Assembly (NCBI GenBank): GCA_035654355.1
Contig: DASRXC010000168.1
Coordinates: 1 to 64,000 of the forward strand
Reading direction: 5' to 3'
Source: JAFAHD01 sp035654355
GTDB taxonomy: Bacteria > Vulcanimicrobiota > Vulcanimicrobiia > Eremiobacterales > Eremiobacteraceae
DNA length: 64,000 nt
Positions within the stretch are counted from its first letter, which is position 1; each line of letters opens with the position of its first letter. Positions 16,154 through 24,626 of this stretch are shown in pieces. The notes under the pieces were generated by a model. That model saw nothing but the letters and a program-made list of their open reading frames with translations. It searched no databases and was not told the DNA's origin. Made by a program: the position numbers and the translations under genes.

Positions 16154-18259
16154 TCAGCGACCAGAGGCGGCAAGCATGGGACGTAGACGCCGGTAGATCC
16201 ACTGTGCGATAAATCCGACGATCGCGCCCGCCACGATTCCGTTGAACAACCGCAACACGCTGATGAGCAGCGGGGTGTGGATGTGCGAGAACGTGTCGAG
16301 CACGTCGGACACGCCCAGCCCGGCGGCGATCACGATGATCCAGCCGACGGCGCGCCTGTGCGCCGGCGTAAGCGCTGGAAGCAGTATGAGCGCCGGGAAG
16401 CCGATGAGGAATTCTTTGAAGCGCGGACGCGCGCCGAGCAGCCATGTGAGGAACGTGCGTAGATGTAGCTCCGACTCTGACACGCCGACATCGGGAAGAT
16501 TGCCCGAGCGCATGAGCAACAGCACCGCCGCGGCCGCGAGTACGAAAACCGCGAGCAACTGCCACACGCGCACGGGGGCTGCGCCGGCGTCACGCACGCT
16601 CGCCGGGTTGCCGAAGAGCGGACTGAAGGCGTACAGCAGCAGTAACAAGATCGGAGGCACCACTAGTAGCGCTTTGACGCCGAAGAATTGCTGCACTTCG
16701 AGCATGAAGCTTGCCTGCGCGAGCAATCCGACGACGAAGAGCGCCCCGATCAGCGCAACGCCAACGGCGACGAGCAGGCAGCGTAGTCCGGCAAGCGCAT
16801 CGGAGCCTGCCGTCCCCGTTGACTCTCGCGCCAGTGGAACGCCGAACCACGACTCCACCTTATCGTTGAAATAGCGCGCCGTCGTGGTGCCAGCAAGCAC
16901 CGAAAACGTGAGCGCTCCGCCGAGCGCCCACACGCGCCGCGTGATATCGTCGTGGCCGATGAAGTGCAAACCCCAAAACGCGATCAGGGTGACGATGTAC
17001 GCGGCCCAGTCGAACCACGGCCCCGACCAGCCATAGATATCGAGCAGGATCAAGAAGGCGGCTGTCACGCCGAGCGCGGCAAGACTATACAGCAGGTCGA
17101 GCCAGAGTCCGCCAAAGTCGGGAAACGTGGTTGGGCGTCCGAGCTCGAAGCCGTTATTGACGAGTGCATTGCGCAAGCGATGCAGCATCTCGAGGTTCGT
17201 CTCTTGCGCTGTCATCGTCTTGTACGAGCCGTCTGCCTGTCGCACTTGTGCGAGATGGGGAAACGGTCGCAAGTAGACGACGCGGATGTTGCGCTCGCGC
17301 ACGCCGAGGATGTAACGTGCGACGACGGTGTCAAGGTCGAGCTTGTCGAGCTCGAGCCGCGAGATCGCGAGGACGCGAGCCGTGAGACCCGGGATCTTGC
17401 GCCCGAGCGTATCGCCGCCTTTTTGGAACTGGGTCGGATCGTACGCTTCGACGTTGCCAAAGACCGGTTGGTATTGGTCTTGGTAGCGCCGGAACGCGTC
17501 CGCAGTGCCGTCGAGATTGAACGGGTAGCCGAGCACCTCATTGCGCAGTCCGAAGAAGATCACCGTTCCGATCGAGTCGCCGGCGAGCATCTGACGGAAT
17601 ACGACGTCGATGTGATCCTCGTCGAGGCGTTCGTTGTTCTGCACGCGTGGATCAACGAGCAGACCGAGCCGGTGCGCCTGATCGATGCTCTCCTGCGGTA
17701 TGCCAAGACCAAGATTATTGAAGTAATCGATCTGCGTGCGCACCTCGAGCACCGCGGGCGACGTGTAATCGCGTGTCTTGCCGCGGGGTAAATCTCGCAA
17801 CAGCACGACGTTGCGCGGTTCGAGCTGGTTGCGCAAGATGAGCAAGTAGCGCTCGAGGGTCGAGCGGTCGAATACGAGGATATAGACGGCGCCTGATTCG
17901 ATCGCGTTAGACTGCACAAGTTTGGCGAGGAGCGGGTCGATCAGGGGCGACGTGCGTGCCGCATCGATGATCTGCTGGCCGGTTTCCTCGAACGCGTCAT
18001 TGCCGAGGTTGATACGGTTGCCCAACTCCTCGTAGACGGCAAGCGACGTGAGACCCGCCGCTTTCATCAGCCGCAGGAGTCCATCCATGTCGTAGCCGTA
18101 GGCGCTTGTGAAGTCAGCGAGATCCTGCTGATCCATCGACAGCTCGACGCGATAGCTGGCGCGCTCGTAATGGAAACGAACCGCCGCGGCGACGAGCGAC
18201 GCCAGCGCGCCGACCAAGACAACAAAAAGAGCCACGCGCCGCATGGCGCTCATGCGCAT
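16154..18259 (-). CDS. DUF5693 family multi-spanning membrane protein
   Basis: A 701 aa protein. A single N-terminal membrane segment is followed by a soluble domain (about 35-400) containing repeated TIM-barrel-like elements such as MDGLLRLMKAAGLTSLAVYEE. A C-terminal block follows with about eight membrane segments. This matches the DUF5693 architecture found next to csaB, where it may flip or process the pyruvylated polymer, though no biochemical role is established to my knowledge. It is coupled closely to csaB (9 nt gap) and follows the HAAS-like gene. Confidence 0.82.
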   Translation of the reverse strand: MRMSAMRRVALFVVLVGALASLVAAAVRFHYERASYRVELSMDQQDLADFTSAYGYDMDGLLRLMKAAGLTSLAVYEELGNRINLGNDAFEETGQQIIDAARTSPLIDPLLAKLVQSNAIESGAVYILVFDRSTLERYLLILRNQLEPRNVVLLRDLPRGKTRDYTSPAVLEVRTQIDYFNNLGLGIPQESIDQAHRLGLLVDPRVQNNERLDEDHIDVVFRQMLAGDSIGTVIFFGLRNEVLGYPFNLDGTADAFRRYQDQYQPVFGNVEAYDPTQFQKGGDTLGRKIPGLTARVLAISRLELDKLDLDTVVARYILGVRERNIRVVYLRPFPHLAQVRQADGSYKTMTAQETNLEMLHRLRNALVNNGFELGRPTTFPDFGGLWLDLLYSLAALGVTAAFLILLDIYGWSGPWFDWAAYIVTLIAFWGLHFIGHDDITRRVWALGGALTFSVLAGTTTARYFNDKVESWFGVPLARESTGTAGSDALAGLRCLLVAVGVALIGALFVVGLLAQASFMLEVQQFFGVKALLVVPPILLLLLYAFSPLFGNPASVRDAGAAPVRVWQLLAVFVLAAAAVLLLMRSGNLPDVGVSESELHLRTFLTWLLGARPRFKEFLIGFPALILLPALTPAHRRAVGWIIVIAAGLGVSDVLDTFSHIHTPLLISVLRLFNGIVAGAIVGFIAQWIYRRLRPMLAASGR

Positions 18260-18286
18260 GGCTCCTGGGGTTTGTGTTCGGCTCGG

Positions 18287-18742
18287 CTATTGCCTGGTTT
18301 TGAGACGCTCCGCGGCCTCTCGCAGTTTTCGCGCGGCAATATCGAGCGCGCTCGCTACCGAATCCATCGTGACGCTTGCAACCCGCTCGCCTTTCTCAGC
18401 GGCGACGCGCGCAAACTCTTCGGCGCGCTCACCGAAGCCGCCGTTACGCCATTGCTCGGCGAAGTAGTCGCCAGGCCATTGCCAGTTGCCGCCGCGATAC
18501 GCAGTCGCAAGCGAATTCGCGCACGCCTCGGGCGTGCCCAGCGTCGCGAGGTGCGCACGCACCGTGTCGGCGTCGACGACGCTAGCGCCGGCGGTGTGCG
18601 CTTTGGCGTAGACGGCATCGAGTATGTCGTGATAGAGGCGGTCGGCGACCGCTAAGCGTGTGCTCGGCGCGAGCGGAAGCGCGGCGCGGACACGGTCGAC
18701 GTAGTCATTGATCAGGGTAGTGGCTTCAGGGGCAACGGTCAT
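18287..18742 (-). CDS. HAAS-like small helical protein
   Basis: A 151 aa all-helical protein. Residues about 10-75 (DYVDRVRAALPLAPSTRLAV onward) resemble the HAAS/DUF1700-type signalling domain, which typically binds PadR-type regulators or sits before membrane segments. The C-terminal half is an amphipathic helix rich in Ala, Glu and Lys with no membrane span. It precedes the DUF5693 gene by 27 nt, so it is probably the first gene of the csaB operon and may regulate it. The domain call rests on pattern only. Confidence 0.6.
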   Translation of the reverse strand: MTVAPEATTLINDYVDRVRAALPLAPSTRLAVADRLYHDILDAVYAKAHTAGASVVDADTVRAHLATLGTPEACANSLATAYRGGNWQWPGDYFAEQWRNGGFGERAEEFARVAAEKGERVASVTMDSVASALDIAARKLREAAERLKTRQ

Positions 18743-18799
18743 AGCGGAATCCTTTCTTCTTTCTTCCTTTTATTATAGCCGGCTGCCGCCGCCGTTGTT

Positions 18800-19813
18800 T
18801 CAGAGCCTCGCCTCGAGGGCCAGGCTGACGCGGTTGCCCTGGAAGCTCGGCAGTCGCGTGGCTCCGAGGTATTGAGCAAAGCTCCCGGAAGCCGCGACCG
18901 AGAAACTGCGGTTCGTGTACCGTAGCTCGGGCACGAACTGTTGCCTGCTTTGGATCTGGTGACTCGAGAAGTACACAGTTTGCGCGGTTCCGGCGTTACC
19001 GGTCGCAGCGGCCTCGAAATGCCTGCCGAGCGGAAAACGCACAAGCCCTTGAATCGCAAGCTCAGTTTCATGCGGATAGGAATAGTAGCCCACAAGCGCC
19101 AGCGGGTACGTGAACTCGTAACCTGACTGGTTGACGAATCCTCCGACTTGAACATCGACGCCGGTGATCCCAAGGTCTTGCATCGCGCCGAAGCCGACCA
19201 GCGAATAGCGGTTGCCGTCTGAAAAAGTAGTGTACCTGCCGCGTACGTACGCCGAGGTCGATTTCGACGCCCAACCCAGTTGGCCGGTCAGATTGTCCAG
19301 TAGCTCGCCGATCGCCCTCGTTGTGATGAGGTCGACCTGCGCAGACGGCGCAGCCTCGATGCCCGTCTGCGAAAAGCCCGCTTCGTATCGGAAATGACGA
19401 ACCGATCCGATGACGTCGAGCGCGCCATTAAAACGCGCCGGATATCCTTGGTATTGCGAGTCCAGCGCGCGCACGCGCAGTTGGACGGTGTCGACGTCGC
19501 CGAAGACCGCGCTCACACCGATGCGCTGATCGATCGCGAAGCCGGTGGAATCGTGCAGGACGTAGCGCTCGGCGATGAGGCCATATTGGGAGTACGCGTT
19601 TGCGTGCCAACGTGGGTCGAACGCCGCGAGCTGCCACGCCTGCCCGTTGCCCCACCCAAAATCGTAGCTGACGAGGGCGTCGGCGAAGCGCTGCGTTTGA
19701 TCTTGGGGTTCGTCGCCCGCGGCGCGCGCAGCACCTGGCGGCAAGGTCGACATGAGGGAGAGTGCGGCGAGGCAGGCCGCTGCCGCTCGGTGAAGTGAGG
19801 GCCCCCGCGACAT
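18800..19813 (-). CDS. Putative outer-membrane beta-barrel protein
   Basis: A 337 aa exported protein with a clear Sec signal (Arg/His n-region, AAAACLAALSLM core, cleavage near ARA-AG). The mature part is made of alternating polar and hydrophobic strands rich in Tyr, Gly and Gln. It ends in VSLALEARL, close to the amphipathic C-terminal strand used for outer-membrane barrel insertion, although the last residue is Leu rather than Phe. The open frame extends to 19939, but the signal peptide places the start at 19813. That start lies back-to-back with the divergent gene, whose ATG overlaps it. No family is recognised. Confidence 0.65.
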   Translation of the reverse strand: MSRGPSLHRAAAACLAALSLMSTLPPGAARAAGDEPQDQTQRFADALVSYDFGWGNGQAWQLAAFDPRWHANAYSQYGLIAERYVLHDSTGFAIDQRIGVSAVFGDVDTVQLRVRALDSQYQGYPARFNGALDVIGSVRHFRYEAGFSQTGIEAAPSAQVDLITTRAIGELLDNLTGQLGWASKSTSAYVRGRYTTFSDGNRYSLVGFGAMQDLGITGVDVQVGGFVNQSGYEFTYPLALVGYYSYPHETELAIQGLVRFPLGRHFEAAATGNAGTAQTVYFSSHQIQSRQQFVPELRYTNRSFSVAASGSFAQYLGATRLPSFQGNRVSLALEARL

Positions 19814-20699
19814 GATGAGTGCGCCACCCTCACCAGTGTTCAATGTCAACGTGACGTGCTTGGCCTGCGACGGAAGCCGGCCCTGCGCACAATGCAGTGC
19901 TGCGGGGCGGACGCTTGCCGCGGCCGGGCACCGCGTCATCTACTCGTCGCGGTATGCGACGCTGCGTGCTGCCGCCGACGGTAGTTATGGGTTTCCGGCG
20001 TGCGTGATCCCGCTGCAATCAGGCGAACGCAGCGTGGCGGACGCGGTTCTCGCACTGTTCGACGACACGCGTGTTGCGATTGCGACCGACGACACATCGT
20101 TGCTGCCGCCGTCATTGCCGCCGAACGTCATCGTCTTCCCGCGGCGTGACTTCATCGCAGGAGCGTTGCCGAAATCTTGGCCCTCTGCCGATCCTCTCGG
20201 GTTCGCAGCTTCATCGCAGATTCCGGGTAAAGCAATGAAGTTCGACGCGACCAGACGGCTACGCGCGGTCGCCATACCTACGCGCGCTCCTGCAGCAGAT
20301 GTCGCGGCATTGCTCGACGACGAGCTGGCATGGTATCGAGCAAGCGGCATCGGGTTCGCGGTGCTATCGCTGACGATTCCGGGCGAGACTGCGGCTGTCA
20401 CAACCGCAACGCTCGCCGAGCTGCTTCGCTCAGAGGATCGAGTCATTGCGACTGAACGCGGCTGCGTCGCGATTCTCCCGGGTGCGGACGCAGTCCGAGC
20501 GCAACGTGTGGTAGCGCGCTTGTCGATGGGTATGCGCAAAGAAAGCCGGCGCAAGGTCGACGCGGTTCACGCTGCGGCAAGCGAGCCGGCGATCGGCATC
20601 GCGATCTGCCCTCATGACGGTACCACGGCAAACGCACTGCTCGCCGTGGCGCGCCGCCGGCCCTCACCGCGCCGTAAGTCGAAGGAGGTTCGCAAGTGA
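19812..20699 (+). CDS. Cys-cluster protein with a degenerate GGDEF-like domain
   Basis: A 295 aa protein. The N-terminus carries C-x2-C-x5-C-x2-C (CLACDGSRPCAQC, about residues 16-28), a possible zinc or metal knuckle. The C-terminal part (about 165-285) follows the pattern of a diguanylate cyclase fold: LAELLRSEDRVIATERGCVAILPGADAVRAQRVV matches the usual segment around the active site, but the GGDEF residues are replaced (TERGC). It is probably a non-catalytic sensor or ligand-binding version. Its start overlaps the divergent beta-barrel gene, so a slightly later start is possible. It is coupled to the DUF5654 gene by a GTGA overlap. Confidence 0.6.
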   Translation: MMSAPPSPVFNVNVTCLACDGSRPCAQCSAAGRTLAAAGHRVIYSSRYATLRAAADGSYGFPACVIPLQSGERSVADAVLALFDDTRVAIATDDTSLLPPSLPPNVIVFPRRDFIAGALPKSWPSADPLGFAASSQIPGKAMKFDATRRLRAVAIPTRAPAADVAALLDDELAWYRASGIGFAVLSLTIPGETAAVTTATLAELLRSEDRVIATERGCVAILPGADAVRAQRVVARLSMGMRKESRRKVDAVHAAASEPAIGIAICPHDGTTANALLAVARRRPSPRRKSKEVRK

Positions 20700-20950
20700 C
20701 ACCCATGGTTGGCGTTCGTAGCTCGTACATCGTGACGATGATCGCATTGGCGAGCGCTGCATTCGGCGTGATCGCCGCGCTCGCATGGAATTCCGCGATC
20801 AGCGATCTCATCAAATTGTATCTGCCGGCAGGCAAAGGCATCGCGAGCGAGTTCATCTACGCGATCATCGTGACGATTCTCGCGATCATCGTCCTCAACG
20901 CCCTCGGACGAATCGCACAGTCCACCGGCGGAGAGTCGAAGATCAAGTAG
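20696..20950 (+). CDS. DUF5654 family small membrane protein
   Basis: An 84 aa protein with two membrane segments (about 12-35 and 52-72) separated by a short loop. The conserved-looking pattern AAFGVIAALAWNSAISDLIK is typical of DUF5654 proteins. GTG start overlaps the stop of the preceding gene (GTGA), and the gene ends 4 nt before the CPBP protease start. Function is unknown; the operon suggests a membrane complex with its neighbours. Confidence 0.7.
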   Translation: MTPMVGVRSSYIVTMIALASAAFGVIAALAWNSAISDLIKLYLPAGKGIASEFIYAIIVTILAIIVLNALGRIAQSTGGESKIK

Positions 20951-20954
20951 GACT

Positions 20955-21629
20955 TTGACGACGCAACTCGCAGCGCTCGCGATCACGAGCGCCGTCACGG
21001 TTGCGCTGGTGGCCGTGGCCAGGCCATACCGCGGCAAACCTACGTGGGGGCCCATAACGCACACGGCGCTGACCGCGTGGTCATTTGCGCTTCCGTTTCT
21101 CGTGCCCAGCGCGCTCGGCTTGCCGGCACTTACCGCGATGTCGGCTCTGCGGGCGGCGCTGGTCGGAATCGCACTTTACGCGTTGACGCTGGCGCTCACG
21201 CTTGGTTTCCCCCGTTTTAGCCGCCGCTCTTCGACATTCATTATACTCGCACGGCACGCGACGACGGCACCGCTGCGCACGTTTGTCGTGATGACCGTTG
21301 TCGCGCCCGTACTTGAGGAATATGTCTTTCGCGGCTTCTTGTTCGACGTGTTCGCGCGCTGGGGGATAATCAGCGCAGTTGTCGCAACGTCATTGCTCTT
21401 CGTGATATCTCATCGCGACCGTGCCGGCGCCGCCCTGTTCGCAATCGCAGGTGTTGCGTTTGCGCTCTTGCGCATCAACGGCGACGGCGTCGCGCTCCCG
21501 ATCATCGCCCACGCGGTCGCCAACGTCTGCGCATTTACGACGTTCGTGCAACTGAAGCGTGTTGCTCCCTGGCTAGTTGATCAGCCGGCAGAGTCGGGAT
21601 CGCGGGCGGTCGCGCCAGAATCGACCTGA
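20955..21629 (+). CDS. CPBP family intramembrane metalloprotease
   Basis: Membrane protease of the CPBP/Abi (type II CAAX-like) family. Motif 1 is EEYVFRG (EExxxR), motif 2 is FVISH, and motif 3 is HAVANV (HxxxN), so all catalytic groups are retained. Six to seven membrane segments span 224 aa. The TTG start 4 nt after the upstream stop is the best choice. Its last 49 nt overlap the 3' end of the convergent APC permease. The substrate is unknown; such proteases often process small membrane peptides. Confidence 0.83.
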   Translation: MTTQLAALAITSAVTVALVAVARPYRGKPTWGPITHTALTAWSFALPFLVPSALGLPALTAMSALRAALVGIALYALTLALTLGFPRFSRRSSTFIILARHATTAPLRTFVVMTVVAPVLEEYVFRGFLFDVFARWGIISAVVATSLLFVISHRDRAGAALFAIAGVAFALLRINGDGVALPIIAHAVANVCAFTTFVQLKRVAPWLVDQPAESGSRAVAPEST

Positions 21630-23098
21630 CCGCGTAGGAAGCTGTTGCGATAGCCATACACGGCGTACACGATCACTCCTACGACGAACCAAACCACGAA
21701 ACGGATCCAGGTCGCTGCCGGCAAGGCGATCATCATCCACAGACATGAGAGGCAACCCAGCACGGACATCGCCAAGCCGAACGGCGCCTTGAACGGACGA
21801 TGCGCGTGCGGCGCGACGAATCGCAGCACGAACACACCGATGCTCACGATCACGAACGCAGACAACGTGCCGATGTTCACCAATTCCAACAGCTTCTCGA
21901 GCGGCACGATGAGCGCGAGGAACGCCACGATGACGCCGGTGATCATCGTCATGCGCGCCGGCGTCCGAAAGCGCGGGTGCACGGCGGCGAACACCGGCGG
22001 CAGCATGCGGTCCCGCGCCATCACATAGAAGATGCGCGTCTGGCCGAGCAGCGAGGTGACCATCACGCTGGTCGTGCCGGCGATTGCGCCGGCGGTGATC
22101 GCAGCGACGAAGAAATGATTATTTCCGGCGAGGCGCACCGCTTGGCCCATAGCGGAGTTGACGTCGACGTGCTGCCAGGGGACCACGCCGACGGTAAACA
22201 CCGAGATTAGGATGTAAAGGATGCCACCGATGATGAGCGAGCCGATGACGCCGATCGGAACGTCGCGCTGCGGATTACGCGATTCCTCAGCGGCGACTGT
22301 CACCGTGTCGAAGCCGATGTACGCAAAGAAGACGAGTGCGGCGCTGCGCACCACCGCGTGAAAGCCGTTGGGCACGAAGGGCGAGAAATTGGCGGGATGC
22401 AGCGCGCCAAAACAGGCGATAAAGAAAATCACGAACGCGGCGACTTGGATCCACACGAAGACCGCATTGGTAGTGGCCGATTCTTGGATGCCGATCGCAA
22501 GCAGCGCGCTGATGAACAAGACCACCACTGCGGCGATCAGGTCGTAATGCGACGCAGCTAAATCTATATGGAGCGTGTTGAAATGCCACGATCCAAGCGA
22601 CGCAGGTGACCACGAGGTCGCGAGCTGGGCGCTTTGCAGCCACTCCGGCAGCGTGATGTTGATGCTTTGCAAGCCCTCTTGCACGTAGCCGGAGAACGAC
22701 GAAGCGACGGGCGCTGCCGAGATGCCATACTCGAGGATCAGATCCCAGCCGATGATCCAGGCGACGAACTCGCCGAGCGTCGCATAGGCGTAGGTATAGG
22801 CACTGCCCGCGACCGGCACCATCGATGCGAATTCAGCGTAGCACAGCGCGACGAAGACGCACGCCGCCCCTGACAGCACAAACGCGAGGATCACTCCTGG
22901 TCCTGCTGCTTGCGCGCCAGGACCCATTGTCGTGAAGATGCCGCCGAGCATCGTGCCTAGGCCGATGCCGATGAGTGCCGGCACGCCGAGCACGCGACGC
23001 AACGTCGGACGGCCTTCCTCTTCGGGCCGGACGCGAGCAAGCGGCTGCACCGCCATGAGATTGGAGAGCGTTTTAAAAACGCGCTCGCGGACACTCAT
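21581..23098 (-). CDS. APC superfamily amino acid / polyamine permease
   Basis: Twelve-segment secondary transporter of 505 aa. The N-terminal APC signature is visible (GIGLGTMLGGIFTTMGPGAQAAGPGVILAF, in parts across residues 42-75), as is the conserved FFAYIGFDTVTVAAEESRNPQRDVP segment near the middle. The C-terminus ends in a polar tail. It lies 70 nt downstream of the aldehyde dehydrogenase gene in the same direction, so it most likely imports the substrate of the operon: putrescine, GABA or a related amine. Substrate assignment is by context only. Confidence 0.85.
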   Translation of the reverse strand: MSVRERVFKTLSNLMAVQPLARVRPEEEGRPTLRRVLGVPALIGIGLGTMLGGIFTTMGPGAQAAGPGVILAFVLSGAACVFVALCYAEFASMVPVAGSAYTYAYATLGEFVAWIIGWDLILEYGISAAPVASSFSGYVQEGLQSINITLPEWLQSAQLATSWSPASLGSWHFNTLHIDLAASHYDLIAAVVVLFISALLAIGIQESATTNAVFVWIQVAAFVIFFIACFGALHPANFSPFVPNGFHAVVRSAALVFFAYIGFDTVTVAAEESRNPQRDVPIGVIGSLIIGGILYILISVFTVGVVPWQHVDVNSAMGQAVRLAGNNHFFVAAITAGAIAGTTSVMVTSLLGQTRIFYVMARDRMLPPVFAAVHPRFRTPARMTMITGVIVAFLALIVPLEKLLELVNIGTLSAFVIVSIGVFVLRFVAPHAHRPFKAPFGLAMSVLGCLSCLWMMIALPAATWIRFVVWFVVGVIVYAVYGYRNSFLRGQVDSGATARDPDSAG

Positions 23099-23168
23099 AG
23101 ATGTCGGGTTGCGACGTTGTCTTGCGCGGTCCTTTTACTCGAGCCGCAATCGATCGCGAAGGGACCAG

Positions 23169-24626
23169 TTAGCGGTATTTGACCACCAGCGTTTTCAACT
23201 CGGTCATCTCATCCATCGCGTAACGAACGCCCTCGCGGCCGAAGCCGCTATCCTTGACGCCGCCATAGGCGAAGTTATCCACGCGCAACGTCGGGTAGTC
23301 GTTCGCGATGACACCGCCGACTTGGAGGTCCTCGAAAGCTTTGGCGATCGTGCGCACATCAAACGTGAAGACGCCGGCCTGAAGGCCGTACCTCGTCGCA
23401 TTGACGTGCGCGAATGCTTCGTCGATCGAGTCAACGGCGGTAAGGGTCGCGACCGGTCCGAACACCTCTTCGCTCTCGACCTTCATCGCCGGTGTCGTGC
23501 CTGTGAGAATCGTCGGCTCGATGACGTTGCCGAGGCGCGTCCCGCCGCTGACCACTTTGGCGCCGGCGCCAACCGCTTCTCCGATCCACGACTCGACGCG
23601 ATCCGCGCTTGCGGTGTCGATGAGTGGACCGACGATCGTCGAGGCTTGGGCTGGATCGCCGATGCCCAGCGCCTTGGTCTCGTCGCGATACAGCTGCGCG
23701 AAGCGCTCGTAAACCGGACGCTCCACGAAGATGCGCTGCACCTTGATGCAGACCTGGCCCGATTGCGCGAACGAGCCGATCGCGCAGCGCTTGGCTGCCC
23801 ACGGCAGATCGGCATCGGCCGCGACGACCGCCGCGGCGTTGCCGCCCAACTCGAGGACGACGCGTTTCTTGCCCGCGATGCTTTTCAGATGCCATCCGAC
23901 CTTCGCCGAGCCGGTGAACGACAGCATCGCGATGCGCTCGTCAGTCGCCAGCCGCTCGGCGACCGGAATGGGTGCGTGGACGACGGAGAGCGCGTCCGGT
24001 GGCAGACCTGCGTCGTAACAGACGTCCGCCAGCATCAACGCGGACAACGGCGCTTGCGGCGGCGGTTTGAGCACTACCGTGTTGCCGACGGCGAAGGCCG
24101 GCGCCAGTTTGTGCGCAACCAAGTTGAGCGGGAAATTGAACGGCGAGATCGCGCCGATGACGCCGATCGGAAATCGTTGGACGATCGAGGTGTATCCGAC
24201 AGTTGCGGCCGACAGGTCCAGCGGGAGAACTTCGCCGCCCGTGCGCGTCGATTCTTCGGCCGCCAGCGTAAAGGTTGTGACGGCGCGATCGACTTCGATG
24301 CCGCTGTACGTCCGCGGTTTCCCGCTCTCGGCGATCATGAGCTCGATGAACGCATCGCGCCGCTCGCGCAAGCGGGTGGCGATGCCGAGCAGCAGCTCTT
24401 TGCGCTTGTAGCGCGGCCACGCACGAAAACCCACATACGCGCGCTGTGCCGCTGTGATCGCGTCGTCGAGATCCTTGTCGCTAGCAACGCCGATCGTCGC
24501 GACGATCGCACCATCGTACGGGTTTGTCACGGGCTCGGCTGTGGCCGTCGCGCGCCGCTCGCCGGCGATCGGCAGCGGCCAATGCTTGATGCCCGGCGCG
24601 GCAGCGACGCCAGACTGCGAGTTCAT
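23169..24626 (-). CDS. NAD(P)-dependent aldehyde dehydrogenase, likely succinate-semialdehyde step
   Basis: Aldehyde dehydrogenase superfamily enzyme of 485 aa with an intact active site: Asn164 in ISPFNFP, Glu259 in LELGG and nucleophile Cys293 in SGQVCIKVQR. Sequence style is closest to the lactaldehyde / non-phosphorylating glyceraldehyde-3-phosphate group rather than classic GabD. By operon logic it would oxidise succinate semialdehyde made by the GABA transaminase to succinate, feeding the TCA cycle. Its start overlaps the stop of the upstream dehydrogenase gene (ATGA). Substrate is inferred from context. Confidence 0.85.
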   Translation of the reverse strand: MNSQSGVAAAPGIKHWPLPIAGERRATATAEPVTNPYDGAIVATIGVASDKDLDDAITAAQRAYVGFRAWPRYKRKELLLGIATRLRERRDAFIELMIAESGKPRTYSGIEVDRAVTTFTLAAEESTRTGGEVLPLDLSAATVGYTSIVQRFPIGVIGAISPFNFPLNLVAHKLAPAFAVGNTVVLKPPPQAPLSALMLADVCYDAGLPPDALSVVHAPIPVAERLATDERIAMLSFTGSAKVGWHLKSIAGKKRVVLELGGNAAAVVAADADLPWAAKRCAIGSFAQSGQVCIKVQRIFVERPVYERFAQLYRDETKALGIGDPAQASTIVGPLIDTASADRVESWIGEAVGAGAKVVSGGTRLGNVIEPTILTGTTPAMKVESEEVFGPVATLTAVDSIDEAFAHVNATRYGLQAGVFTFDVRTIAKAFEDLQVGGVIANDYPTLRVDNFAYGGVKDSGFGREGVRYAMDEMTELKTLVVKYR

